DNA of 64,000 nt from Lutispora thermophila DSM 19022 (GTDB lineage: Bacteria > Bacillota > Clostridia > Lutisporales > Lutisporaceae). Positions within the stretch are counted from its first letter, which is position 1; every line of letters starts with the position of its first letter. Made by a program: the position numbers and the translations under genes. Of this stretch, positions 49,106-57,515 are shown piece by piece. The stretch is from assembly GCF_900142105.1 (NCBI RefSeq), contig NZ_FQZS01000017.1, forward strand, positions 1-64,000, given 5' to 3'. The notes under the pieces were generated by a model. It was not told where the DNA came from, did no database searches, and saw only the letters and a program-made list of their open reading frames with translations.

Positions 49106-49585
49106 ATGAACATAACCATAATTACAGTGGGGAAGCTGAAGGAAAATTATTTGAAAGAAGCCGTTTCGGAATACTCCAAACGGCTTTCTAAGTATTGCAA
49201 ACTGGAGATAATAGAAGTGCCTGACGAAAAAGCTCCGGAAACCATGAGCCAAGCAGAAGAAGAGTCTGTAAAGCAAAAAGAAGGCCAGGCAATATTGAAG
49301 CATATTAAAAATGATACCTATGTAGTTGCTTTGGCTATTGATGGGAAAATGCTTTCATCTGAAGGCTTTTCGGATTTCATCAATGACCTTGGCATAAGGG
49401 GAAAGAGCAATATTGCCTTTATCATAGGCGGTTCGTTGGGGTTGAGCTATGAAGTTTTGAGAAGGGCAGATTATAAGCTATCCTTTTCACCTATGACATT
49501 TCCCCATCAGCTTATGCGTGTAATTCTTCTGGAACAGATATATAGAGGATACAGAATTATGAAGGGTGAACCGTATCATCGCTAA
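49106..49585 (+). CDS. rlmH: 23S rRNA pseudouridine-1915 N3-methyltransferase RlmH, 3' end changed by integration
   Basis: 159 residues of the SPOUT methyltransferase family ([34 protein letters not shown], broken up here). It methylates pseudouridine 1915 of 23S rRNA. The protein normally ends EPYHK; here it ends EPYHR, because the last codons (CGC TAA) come from the integrated element. The displaced original end, GAACCATATCATAAGTAG-like, is at attR 63779-63799. ATG 49106 has AAGGGAG; an in-frame GTG at 49097 does not. Confidence 0.93.
   Translation: MNITIITVGKLKENYLKEAVSEYSKRLSKYCKLEIIEVPDEKAPETMSQAEEESVKQKEGQAILKHIKNDTYVVALAIDGKMLSSEGFSDFINDLGIRGKSNIAFIIGGSLGLSYEVLRRADYKLSFSPMTFPHQLMRVILLEQIYRGYRIMKGEPYHR
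49565..49585 (+). repeat. attL of the SCC-like element
   Basis: GGTGAACCGTATCAT followed by CGCTAA. The first 15 bases match attR except for one G/A difference. Confidence 0.85.
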
Positions 49586-49595
49586 TACATGACTC
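49584..49595 (+). repeat. Left terminal inverted repeat
   Basis: AATACATGACTC, the exact reverse complement of 63756-63767 near attR. SCC elements also have imperfect inverted repeats at their ends. Confidence 0.75.
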
Positions 49596-49605
49596 CAAAT
49601 CGTAT

Positions 49606-49637
49606 GTGTTATGCTTAGAAGTAGGAAGACATAACAC
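49606..49637. promoter_or_regulatory. Inverted repeat upstream of the recombinase gene
   Basis: GTGTTATG (49606-49613) and CATAACAC (49630-49637), 16 bases apart, directly ahead of the recombinase ribosome binding site. It could be an operator, a recombinase-binding arm or a hairpin ending rlmH transcription. Confidence 0.45.
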
Positions 49638-49655
49638 TGAACGGAGGGAGTCAAT

Positions 49656-51749
49656 ATGGGTAAGATTGCAATTTACACGAGAGTTTCAAGCGAAAAGCAA
49701 GCAGCAGAAGACAGATATTCATTGGCTGTTCAAAAAGAAAAATGTGTTTATTATCTTAAATCGCAAGGCTACAAAGAAGAAGATATGATTTTCTTCGAGG
49801 ACGCAGGAATAAGTGGAACTACGATAGAACAGCGTGATGAACTAAAGGAATTGCTTAGGCAAATTCAAGAACCAAACAGCGAAATCGAAGGTATTTGTTG
49901 TTTCGATTTATCAAGAATAAGTCGTTCTATAAGTCATACTTTAGACATTTTCCGACTTCTAAAGGAGAAGGAATTAAAATTATTTACTGTTGATGGTGCA
50001 TTTCAAGGGGATATAAATAGCCAAACAGCAAAAATTATGGTTTCAATACACAGCATGCTAAACGAGTTATATATCGACCAGTTGAGGGAACGTGTAAAAG
50101 CAGGACTGGAGAAGTCTGTCGCTAATGGAAATTATTATGGAGGCCCTGCACCTCTTGGTTATCGCTATATTTATATAAATGCTAAAACTGATGAAGTATT
50201 AACAGAAAAAAATCAAGAAAAAAGCACTAAAAGAAAAGATATAAAAAAGAAATTAGTCATTGATAAAAACGAAAAACCAATCATAGAACTAATTTTTCAT
50301 CTTTTTACAAATGAAAAATACAGTATAAAAAATGTTGCACAATACCTTAATCTCAACGGCTATCGAACAAGGCAAGGTAAACAATTTGCAACCGCTACTG
50401 TTCAAAAAATTTTAGAAAATCCCGTGTATGCGGGTAGGCTATTCTGGGCAAAAAGAAAACAAAAGAAAAAAACAGACAATGGTGTAAGAGTATGGGAAAA
50501 AACTAGCATATACGATATTAATTTTTATGACTTACCAAAAGGGAATCATGAGGCAATCATCACTGAAGAATTCTTTCTTGAAACTCTTGAAAGGCTTCGA
50601 GGTAGAAGAAAAATACGAAAGAATCTCAACATGGCAGAAGCAATGTCATCTATAACAAAACAAGAGTATTTTGATGCACACAAAAAGATGTTTATAAATA
50701 TACTTCATTGTCCGAATTGTGGTGGAAAAATGACTTCAAGTTTACAGCCATCTCCCGTATTGGTTGATGGTACAAGAAAACCTGCAAAAGTTTATTACAA
50801 ATGTTCAACATACAACGCAGGTAAAAATCTTTGTGATGGGTACTACAGTGTTCAGGAAGAAAGAGTTTTCAATTTAATAAAGGAAGATTTTTTTACAAGA
50901 CTTAAAGAAGCGTTTACATTAGTTAAAGAATATCAAAATTATTTAAAGGAACAACATGGTGCTAATGAAGAAATGCTTTTCGATAAAGAAATAAATAAAA
51001 TTAAAGATGAAATTAAAAATCTTGAAAAAAACGAAAGCAAACTTTTAACAAAATTAGATAACTTAATTAATATTCAATTAGAAGAAGAAAAAGGCTCTTT
51101 GAAGTATAATCGTATAGAAAAAATGATAAAAGAAACAGAAAAAGAGATTGAAGAAGTGAAAGAATTTCAAGAGGAACTACAAAATAGGATAATTCAAGCA
51201 AAAAAGCGAAGAGAAGCGTTACTTAGTGAGGCAAAGGAACAAGAAGAGTATGAAAATATGGAGGAGTATTTTAATTCACTTTCACTTCTTCAAAAAAGGC
51301 AACTTTTAGAGAAAGTCTACAGCAAAATTGTAATAGACACTATTTCAAATGCGAAATTTGGCCCAAAGAGACTGACTTTAAAGGAGGTTAAATATAATCA
51401 ATACAGTAGCACATTTGGGTTATGTAAAATTCTAGGAGTGCAAGATTTCAAGCAGTTTAACGAGTATTTAAAAGAAAAAAGGAAAGAGGAACTTAATTTA
51501 CTTGAACAGTATTATGGGGACGCAGAAGAGTATCTCAAAGAAATTGAGAAAACAAACAAAAGTGATAAGTTTTATAAATATTTCAAAGAATTAGAAAAAG
51601 AAATCAAAATTGATGATGAATCAAAATTTATAGATGATTTTATAGAGAAAAATATGGGCTTAGATTTTGAGGAATTTGAAAAGCGATTTACAGAAGCATA
51701 TAAAGCATATAAGGGATATAATAGGAATTATATTAATATGTTTTCGTAA
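49656..51749 (+). CDS. Large serine recombinase (site-specific integrase, Ccr-like role)
   Basis: 697 residues. The N-terminal resolvase catalytic domain begins IAIYTRVSSEKQAAEDRYSL-like, with nucleophile Ser11 and RISRS downstream. It is followed by a recombinase domain (GPAPLGYRY), a zinc ribbon (CPNCGGKM ... CSTYNAGKNLC), and a long coiled coil (about 440-530) of charged heptads. These are hallmarks of large serine integrases, and the gene abuts attL, so it should catalyse integration and excision at rlmH. It is longer than staphylococcal CcrA/B/C (about 450-560). GGAGGGAG precedes ATG 49656. Confidence 0.92.
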   Translation: MGKIAIYTRVSSEKQAAEDRYSLAVQKEKCVYYLKSQGYKEEDMIFFEDAGISGTTIEQRDELKELLRQIQEPNSEIEGICCFDLSRISRSISHTLDIFRLLKEKELKLFTVDGAFQGDINSQTAKIMVSIHSMLNELYIDQLRERVKAGLEKSVANGNYYGGPAPLGYRYIYINAKTDEVLTEKNQEKSTKRKDIKKKLVIDKNEKPIIELIFHLFTNEKYSIKNVAQYLNLNGYRTRQGKQFATATVQKILENPVYAGRLFWAKRKQKKKTDNGVRVWEKTSIYDINFYDLPKGNHEAIITEEFFLETLERLRGRRKIRKNLNMAEAMSSITKQEYFDAHKKMFINILHCPNCGGKMTSSLQPSPVLVDGTRKPAKVYYKCSTYNAGKNLCDGYYSVQEERVFNLIKEDFFTRLKEAFTLVKEYQNYLKEQHGANEEMLFDKEINKIKDEIKNLEKNESKLLTKLDNLINIQLEEEKGSLKYNRIEKMIKETEKEIEEVKEFQEELQNRIIQAKKRREALLSEAKEQEEYENMEEYFNSLSLLQKRQLLEKVYSKIVIDTISNAKFGPKRLTLKEVKYNQYSSTFGLCKILGVQDFKQFNEYLKEKRKEELNLLEQYYGDAEEYLKEIEKTNKSDKFYKYFKELEKEIKIDDESKFIDDFIEKNMGLDFEEFEKRFTEAYKAYKGYNRNYINMFS

Positions 51750-51881
51750 CTTTAAAAAGATTACTTGTTATTTATTCTTCATTTAAAAATTATACTTGAC
51801 TTTAAGAATAATATTTTGATAGTAAATAAATGCCCATCACTAAGCAGGAATTAATCGGAATACCTCCAAAACTTAGTTTTA

Positions 51882-51920
51882 AACAAATATGCTTACCAAA
51901 ATACGGTAAGCATATTTGTT
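51882..51920. terminator. Bidirectional terminator
   Basis: AACAAATATGCTTACC pairs perfectly with GGTAAGCATATTTGTT over a 7-nt loop, between the convergent recombinase and primase genes. Confidence 0.85.
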
Positions 51921-51963
51921 CATAGATAATACCTGATAATAAATGTTGACCATATAATCAGTC

Positions 51964-53970
51964 TTATTTTGTTTTCTTTTTTAGTAAATTATCATCCAAT
52001 AGGCTTCTTTGGATTAGCAGATACTTTTTAGTGTTAATACCTAATTTCTTATTAATATTTTTATTAGCCTTTAAATATATTAAGTCGTATTTTTGCATGA
52101 TATCAGGTAAAGCCTTTCTATATTCATATTCTTTTACTCCACGTCTTATATAGTTATTATCCACTTTTAATTTATTATTTAGAATCATATCTTTAGTAAA
52201 ATAACCATAAGTTTTAATTTGATGAAGTATGAATAACTCAATTGCTTCTCTTATATTTCTACTTTTTTCACTATCTATTACATTAACCAAATAAATTTGA
52301 TTTGCGAAATTTTCTCCGAAGCAGTTTTCAAGAAACTTTTTGCTCATTCCTGTAATACTGAAATTATATTGAAGCATAACAAATGCCCTTTCATCTGCTG
52401 TTTTAAAGACCTCATCACTATAGTAAGGTACTGTATAGAATGAAATTCCGTTTTGAGCATTCGCCTTGGAAATTTGCACAGCAGTTGCCCTTAAATTTTT
52501 GTTTACATGTTTATATGGGATTTTGTTAAGTAATCCCAAGGCACAAAATAAGTTTATATATTTATTTATATTTGTGACACTTTTATTTTTTTCCCCTGCT
52601 AGGTATCTGTTAGAAAAGAAAAAAACACTATCTCCATTTAGGCAGAAAAAGCGATTAACAATATTTTTTTTACCGATTTTAAGAATATCTAATAGAATAG
52701 GAAGTCCAAACCTGAGAATGCGGTTTAAATATGGAAAATCCCCTTTCCTTTCGCTAAGTTGGCATAAATGCGTTATGTTTCTTTCAAACTTTTTATTCTG
52801 TACATTTATCCAAGTTGAATCTTCTACTTTTATGTTAAAGTATTCCATTAATTTCTTTATAGCATGAGAAGTATCGCTGTTCTCTGTAATTTTTACTATA
52901 TTAATTATATCAACACCTTTTCCGCCGTTATAACAAGTACAAGCAGGAGAATTGCAAAAGTACTTATATATCCCGTCATTGTTTTTTATGATAACAGCAC
53001 TGGGGTTATTGTCATTATGAAAAATGCATCTAAAGTTTTTTCCAGGTTTTGCATCAATGCCTAGATAATTAATTAAATCTTGCTGCTTTAAAAATTGAAT
53101 TACTTCTTCGTATGGTAAAGTTGTGGAAGAATATACTTTTCGGTTTATGTTCTGCGAATTGTTTACCTCAGTCTTTACTGAAATAGGTTTTATTTTATTG
53201 CTTTTATTATCGTTAAACAGTTCAGATATGTTACATCCTATTGCATTGGCAATATCTTCCTGAGTATATTTTTTATTTGTATTTAGATATATACACTTAA
53301 TATAAAAAGGCTCATCAGGATTCTTTAAATGTTTATAATTAATTAACCTTAACACCCTATTTATATCCTTTACACTTATGTCAGCATGTTCTTTTCTTTC
53401 TTCACAAGCAGAGAAATAACAAATAAGTTTTTCCTGAAGCGGAGTAAATACATCTAAATTTTGAGGTTTGTCAAGGTCAAGAAGCCAATATACGTGAAAA
53501 CCATTTTTGGTTTCTACGATTACATTTGGAGAAAGTATAAAAGTTTCTAGTTTTTTTAAAAAAGTAATTTTATATTTTTCTATTTCTGTTTTACTTCTGT
53601 ATTCATAAACGGTTTTACCATCAGGGTCTTTGAAAACTTCCCCGTTAATTAATTTAGGGACTTTTCCAAAATCCATGTCAATAAAGTGGGCATTTATTCT
53701 TTTAATAGATTTCTTCTCATGACCTCCAGAATTAACTACAAAATAAATGCCATATCCTTGTTTCTGATATTTTTCAAAAACCTTTTGAATAAGCGGATAT
53801 TCTAACTCGTCATCAACGGTTAATTTGCAGTCAAAGTTTTTGGCTATATGCTTTTTTTCCTGAATAAGTCTGAAGTATACTTTTTCATTTGGTTTTTTAA
53901 ACACTAATAAAAAATCAAAATCTGAAATATTTAATGCTGGGCGGTTATTAATATCAATATTTAATTCCAC
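51964..53970 (-). CDS. Primase-polymerase-like protein with zinc finger
   Basis: 668 residues from GTG 53970 (TCCTCC complement at 53981-53986 supplies the ribosome binding site, somewhat distant). The N-terminal half resembles a RepB/AEP-type primase: metal motif FIDMDFGK, a GFHVYWLL motif with the family's s-x-H, and RVLRLINYKHLKNP. The middle holds a CHC2-like zinc finger (CIFHNDNNPSAVI, then YFCNSPACTC). The C-terminal ~250 residues are not recognised and show no helicase Walker motif. Probably primes element DNA synthesis. Confidence 0.65.
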   Translation of the reverse strand: MELNIDINNRPALNISDFDFLLVFKKPNEKVYFRLIQEKKHIAKNFDCKLTVDDELEYPLIQKVFEKYQKQGYGIYFVVNSGGHEKKSIKRINAHFIDMDFGKVPKLINGEVFKDPDGKTVYEYRSKTEIEKYKITFLKKLETFILSPNVIVETKNGFHVYWLLDLDKPQNLDVFTPLQEKLICYFSACEERKEHADISVKDINRVLRLINYKHLKNPDEPFYIKCIYLNTNKKYTQEDIANAIGCNISELFNDNKSNKIKPISVKTEVNNSQNINRKVYSSTTLPYEEVIQFLKQQDLINYLGIDAKPGKNFRCIFHNDNNPSAVIIKNNDGIYKYFCNSPACTCYNGGKGVDIINIVKITENSDTSHAIKKLMEYFNIKVEDSTWINVQNKKFERNITHLCQLSERKGDFPYLNRILRFGLPILLDILKIGKKNIVNRFFCLNGDSVFFFSNRYLAGEKNKSVTNINKYINLFCALGLLNKIPYKHVNKNLRATAVQISKANAQNGISFYTVPYYSDEVFKTADERAFVMLQYNFSITGMSKKFLENCFGENFANQIYLVNVIDSEKSRNIREAIELFILHQIKTYGYFTKDMILNNKLKVDNNYIRRGVKEYEYRKALPDIMQKYDLIYLKANKNINKKLGINTKKYLLIQRSLLDDNLLKKKTK

Positions 53971-54176
53971 TGTAACTAACTCCTCCTTTGCAGAAGGAGT
54001 CACTAAATGTTTTGTTTCACGAAAATTGTAATTTTCTACACCATGGCTATATTTATTTAACTTAAACGTATTGGCACAAAGTACTTTCCGCTTTAATTAG
54101 CGACTCCATGCCAGTTTTTTATGGCATTATATTTCCTAAATTTTAAAAATCAAATTTTTGAGACAGTTTTTTTATA

Positions 54177-54232
54177 AAAAGAGAAACAATAAGAACTTAA
54201 CTATAAAAGCAAGGTCTTATTGTTTCTCTTTT
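54177..54232. terminator. Long hairpin in the gap before the small resolvase
   Basis: AAAAGAGAAACAATAAGA pairs over 18 bp with TCTTATTGTTTCTCTTTT around a 20-nt loop. The gap 53971-54562 otherwise holds no gene; it also carries the primase promoter side and the repeats listed next. Confidence 0.8.
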
Positions 54233-54413
54233 TAACAGTTATATGGTTTTAAGCCCACTACTTTTGAAAATTATAATATATTTTACATAGGTTAAATAAA
54301 ATTTTGGCTACAGAAGTGTAAATTCAAATAACGCATTATTAAATAAATACTGGAAGATTGTAATTATTAACTGTATTTTATGTGCTGCCTTTTATATTTC
54401 TATGCGCTACAAT

Positions 54414-54525
54414 GTTTGTAAAAGTACATTATATTTTATAAATGTTTAACAAGTAGATTTATAACATTTATAAACACTATTTTATATTGATTTTCATAAT
54501 TTAAAAAAGTATACTTTTGTAAACA
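54414..54525. repeat. Candidate res-type site of the small resolvase
   Basis: Several TGTTTRYAAA-like half-sites in both orientations (near 54414, 54443, 54468, 54512) surround a perfect inverted repeat TTTATAAATGTT/AACATTTATAAA (54435-54446 and 54463-54474). This lies just upstream of the resolvase gene, the usual place of a res site. Confidence 0.45.
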
Positions 54526-54562
54526 CTTTACTTTCATTTGACTTTCATTTGGGGGTTAAATT

Positions 54563-55186
54563 ATGCAAAGAAATTACGCTTATTTGAGGGTTAGCACAAA
54601 AGAACAAAATTTAAATCGGCAACTTGACGCAATCAAACAACTAAATGAACATATTGACGAGAGAGACATATATCTAGACATGGCTTCAGGTAAAGATTTC
54701 AATCGTCCCGAATGGCAAGCCTTGAAAAGGAGTATCCGTCCTGGGGATACACTTTTTATTCACTCTTTAGATAGATTGGGACGTAACAAAGCACAAATCT
54801 TACGGGAGTGGCAATGGTTGGTTGATAATAAAATTAATATCGTAGTTCTTGATATGCCACTCTTGGATACAAGGAAGTATGTAGACCTTGACGGAATTGG
54901 AGAATTGGTTACAAGTTTAGTGTTACAGATTCTATCCTGGCTTGCAGAAGAAGAAAGGAAAAAAATAAAGGAGAGGCAAAGAGAAGGAATTAACGCAGCC
55001 TTGCGAAGAGGAATAAAATTTGGACGTCCACCTGTTCCAAAGCCCCAAAATTTTGATGAGATTTATAAACAGTGGAAAAATGGTGAAATTACAGCCACAA
55101 AAGCCATGCAGATACTTGGACTTAAAAGAAACACTTTCTATAAATTTGCTTCACAAGAAAAGGAGATTGGTAAAGCGAAAATGTGA
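54563..55186 (+). CDS. Small serine recombinase (resolvase/invertase family)
   Basis: 207 residues: resolvase domain with nucleophile Ser11 in AYLRVSTKEQ, SLDRLGRN and EEERKKIKERQREG, then a C-terminal helix-turn-helix (GEITATKAMQILGLKRNTFY). This is the Tn3-resolvase/Hin size class. Its job may be resolution of element multimers, in line with the element having replication genes. Confidence 0.88.
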   Translation: MQRNYAYLRVSTKEQNLNRQLDAIKQLNEHIDERDIYLDMASGKDFNRPEWQALKRSIRPGDTLFIHSLDRLGRNKAQILREWQWLVDNKINIVVLDMPLLDTRKYVDLDGIGELVTSLVLQILSWLAEEERKKIKERQREGINAALRRGIKFGRPPVPKPQNFDEIYKQWKNGEITATKAMQILGLKRNTFYKFASQEKEIGKAKM

Positions 55187-55241
55187 TTTTTTATAGAAAA
55201 TATCAATAAACGAAATAAGAAAATAGTAAAATTACTCTTTA

Positions 55242-55275
55242 AAATAAACCGCTATAACAATAGCGGTTTATTTAT
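55242..55275. terminator. Bidirectional terminator between resolvase and vsr
   Basis: AATAAACCGCT pairs with AGCGGTTTATT over ATAACAAT. It overlaps the reconstructed 3' end of vsr. Confidence 0.85.
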
Positions 55276-55697
55276 TGCTTTGTTTTCTTAGTTGTATCGC
55301 TTCTTCTATTTTTTTTACACAATCATCAAGATTTTTTTTTAATTTCTTTTTCCCAAAACCTTAATACTATCCAGCCATCAGAAATTAACTCTTCATTTAC
55401 CCTTTTATCTCTTTCCATATTTTTTTCGATTTTACGAATCCAGAATTCCCTATTTGTACCTAAACGCTTCTTTTTCTCTTCCCAATTATATCCATGCCAA
55501 AATTCGGAATCGCAAAAGACGGCAACTTTATATTTTGTAAATACAATATCTGGTTTACCTGGTAGGTTTTTATAATTTTTTCTGTATCTGTAGCCTTTTT
55601 CCCAAAGTTTTTTCCTAAGCATTATTTCAATTTTCGTATCTTTTCCTTTAATAGCCTGCATATTCCTTTTTCTTTGTTCAGGAGTTAATACATCCAT
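55268..55697 (-). CDS. vsr: Very short patch repair endonuclease Vsr, frameshifted near the end
   Basis: Nicks next to T:G mismatches left by 5-methylcytosine deamination. Motifs: the N-terminal MDVLTPEQRKRNMQAIKGKDT, cut here to LTPEQRKRNMQ; the catalytic FCDSEFWHGYNW; PDIVF. The frame as read stops at 55326 with EKEIKKKS after nine A (55332-55340). With eight A it would continue IKKNLDDCVKKIEEAIQLR to TAA at 55268, the normal family end. The catalytic core is intact either way. It sits divergent from a cytosine methyltransferase gene, its usual partner. Confidence 0.85.
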
Positions 55698-55885
55698 ATA
55701 TCATTCCTCCACTTTTTATAATTATACTATCTTGGTAAGAAAAAGTTAAGATATTATTTAAATTCAATTATGCCGAAATACATATTTATTGAAATACATA
55801 AAGTTATTATTATGTATTTATTGACAATGATAATAATTTGATGTAAAATCTATCTGTAATATTACATAACACAGGAGGACTTAGC

Positions 55886-57232
55886 ATGTACACATCAATA
55901 GATTTATTTAGTGGCCCTGGAGGCTTATGCACAGGTTTTAAATGGGCTGGAATCAAGCCATTGATTGCGGTTGAGTGGAGTGACTGGACAGTTCAGACTT
56001 ATGCAGCAACTCATGGGGCTGATATATTTGAATTAGAGAAATATCTAAACGGTACTCTTGAGAATGCTGACTCCTATTTTAAGCCTAATGACAGAACCCT
56101 GCTGATACATGGTGACATAAATAAAGTTGATGGTAGTTTAATAAAAAAGATTTTGAATAAACGCTTTGGTGTTAATACCGTGGATATCGTAACAGGGGGT
56201 GCCCCTTGCGAAAGTTTCAGCATGGCTGGAGACAGAAAAGAAGATGATGACAGGAATTATCTATTTATGAATATATTAAGAATCGCAAGAGAAGTTGATT
56301 CGGCGATGATTTTATTTGAAAATGTAAAAGGTTTATTTTCAAAAAAATTAAATGGAATTCCTGGGAAAATGTATGAGGCAATATGTGATGAATTTGAAAG
56401 AAAATTAGAGAATACTCCTAAATATAGATTAGTGAGCAGGGATAAGGATACAGTCCTTTTAAAAGCAGTTGACTATGGAGTACCACAAAACCGTGAACGT
56501 TTATTTCTTGTTGCCATAAATGAAAAATATGGGAATGCACGGTTTAATTATCCTGCCCCTACGCATGGCCTAGGTGCAGAAAATCCATATGTAACAGTTG
56601 CAGATGCGATTTTGGATTTGCCTCAAATAGATTCAGGGGAAGAAACGGAAGTTTATGATTTTGATATCAATACTGTTACAAATCCTACAAGGTTAGAATT
56701 TTTGAAAATCATGCATGGTATCAGTAAACCTGCCCCTGCCCATTTAAATTATAATCCTGGTACCATTAGCAGCCATAAAGCAGTAAATCATAGAGAAAGC
56801 ATGAGAATGCGTATGTCTTTGATAAAACAGGGAGAAAATATGCAGTCAGCATGTGAAAGGCTAAAGGAAAACAATCAAACCGAATTAATAGAAAAGTACT
56901 TCCCTAAAAAACTTTATTCAGCAAGAAACAGGAGACTAAAAGAAGATGAACCAAGTTTTACAGTAACATCTCACTGTCTTGATGAAATGATACATCCCCG
57001 TTTAAACAGGGCTTTGACTCCACGGGAAGTCGCAAGATTACAAAGTTTCCCTGACTGGTATATTTTTATGGGGCCATATGTAAAATTCCATAGTGACCCG
57101 CAACAGGACAGGTATGAACAGATAGGAGACGCTATCCCACCGCTACTTGCTTATAATATAGCAAAGGAAATTGTGAAGACTCTTAATTCCATATTCCCAG
57201 ACAGACCCATACAGGATGAAGGTGTAGTATGA
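55886..57232 (+). CDS. DNA (cytosine-5) methyltransferase
   Basis: 448 residues with the standard C5-methylase motifs: I DLFSGPGG, IV GGAPCESFS with nucleophile Cys108, VI FENVKG, VIII QNRERLFLVA, and X QIGDAIPPLLAYNIAKE. It is the modification enzyme of a type II restriction system. Its target sequence cannot be read from the protein. ACAGGAGGAC precedes ATG 55886, and the small downstream gene starts inside its stop (ATGA overlap). Confidence 0.93.
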   Translation: MYTSIDLFSGPGGLCTGFKWAGIKPLIAVEWSDWTVQTYAATHGADIFELEKYLNGTLENADSYFKPNDRTLLIHGDINKVDGSLIKKILNKRFGVNTVDIVTGGAPCESFSMAGDRKEDDDRNYLFMNILRIAREVDSAMILFENVKGLFSKKLNGIPGKMYEAICDEFERKLENTPKYRLVSRDKDTVLLKAVDYGVPQNRERLFLVAINEKYGNARFNYPAPTHGLGAENPYVTVADAILDLPQIDSGEETEVYDFDINTVTNPTRLEFLKIMHGISKPAPAHLNYNPGTISSHKAVNHRESMRMRMSLIKQGENMQSACERLKENNQTELIEKYFPKKLYSARNRRLKEDEPSFTVTSHCLDEMIHPRLNRALTPREVARLQSFPDWYIFMGPYVKFHSDPQQDRYEQIGDAIPPLLAYNIAKEIVKTLNSIFPDRPIQDEGVV

Positions 57233-57435
57233 AAAAGAAAATTACACTTACTTTAACTGATGAATTAGCAGACACATTGTCATATCTTAGTACAATTCTG
57301 CATAAAAACCAAAATCAAATTCTTGAAGATGCATTCTGGGAATGGTGGGATAAACAAGATAAAGATTTAAGAAATTCAATAAATGAAATGCTGAAGATAA
57401 CCAAAAAAGTAAGAGAAACAAAAAGAAACCTTTAG
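57229..57435 (+). CDS. Small ribbon-helix-helix-like protein
   Basis: 68 residues: KKITLTLTDELADTLSYLS is a typical ribbon-helix-helix start (beta strand and two helices), followed by a charged helix. It overlaps the methyltransferase gene by four bases, and a terminator follows, so it could regulate the restriction module, as small controller proteins do. Function is inferred. Confidence 0.55.
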   Translation: MKKKITLTLTDELADTLSYLSTILHKNQNQILEDAFWEWWDKQDKDLRNSINEMLKITKKVRETKRNL

Positions 57436-57460
57436 TTTTATGACTAAGGGTTTCTTTTTT
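57420..57460 (+). terminator. Terminator after the RHH-like gene
   Basis: AAAAGAAACCTTTAG pairs with CTAAGGGTTTCTTTT, then T run. The stem covers the last codons of the gene. Confidence 0.8.
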
Positions 57461-57515
57461 AATACTTATTTGATAAAATCTTAATGATGTAAAAACATGA
57501 AAGGGAGGTGTAAAG

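Noticed and set aside
49606-49788. Short + strand frame at the start of the recombinase gene
   Set aside because: It overlaps the recombinase in another frame and has no independent evidence.
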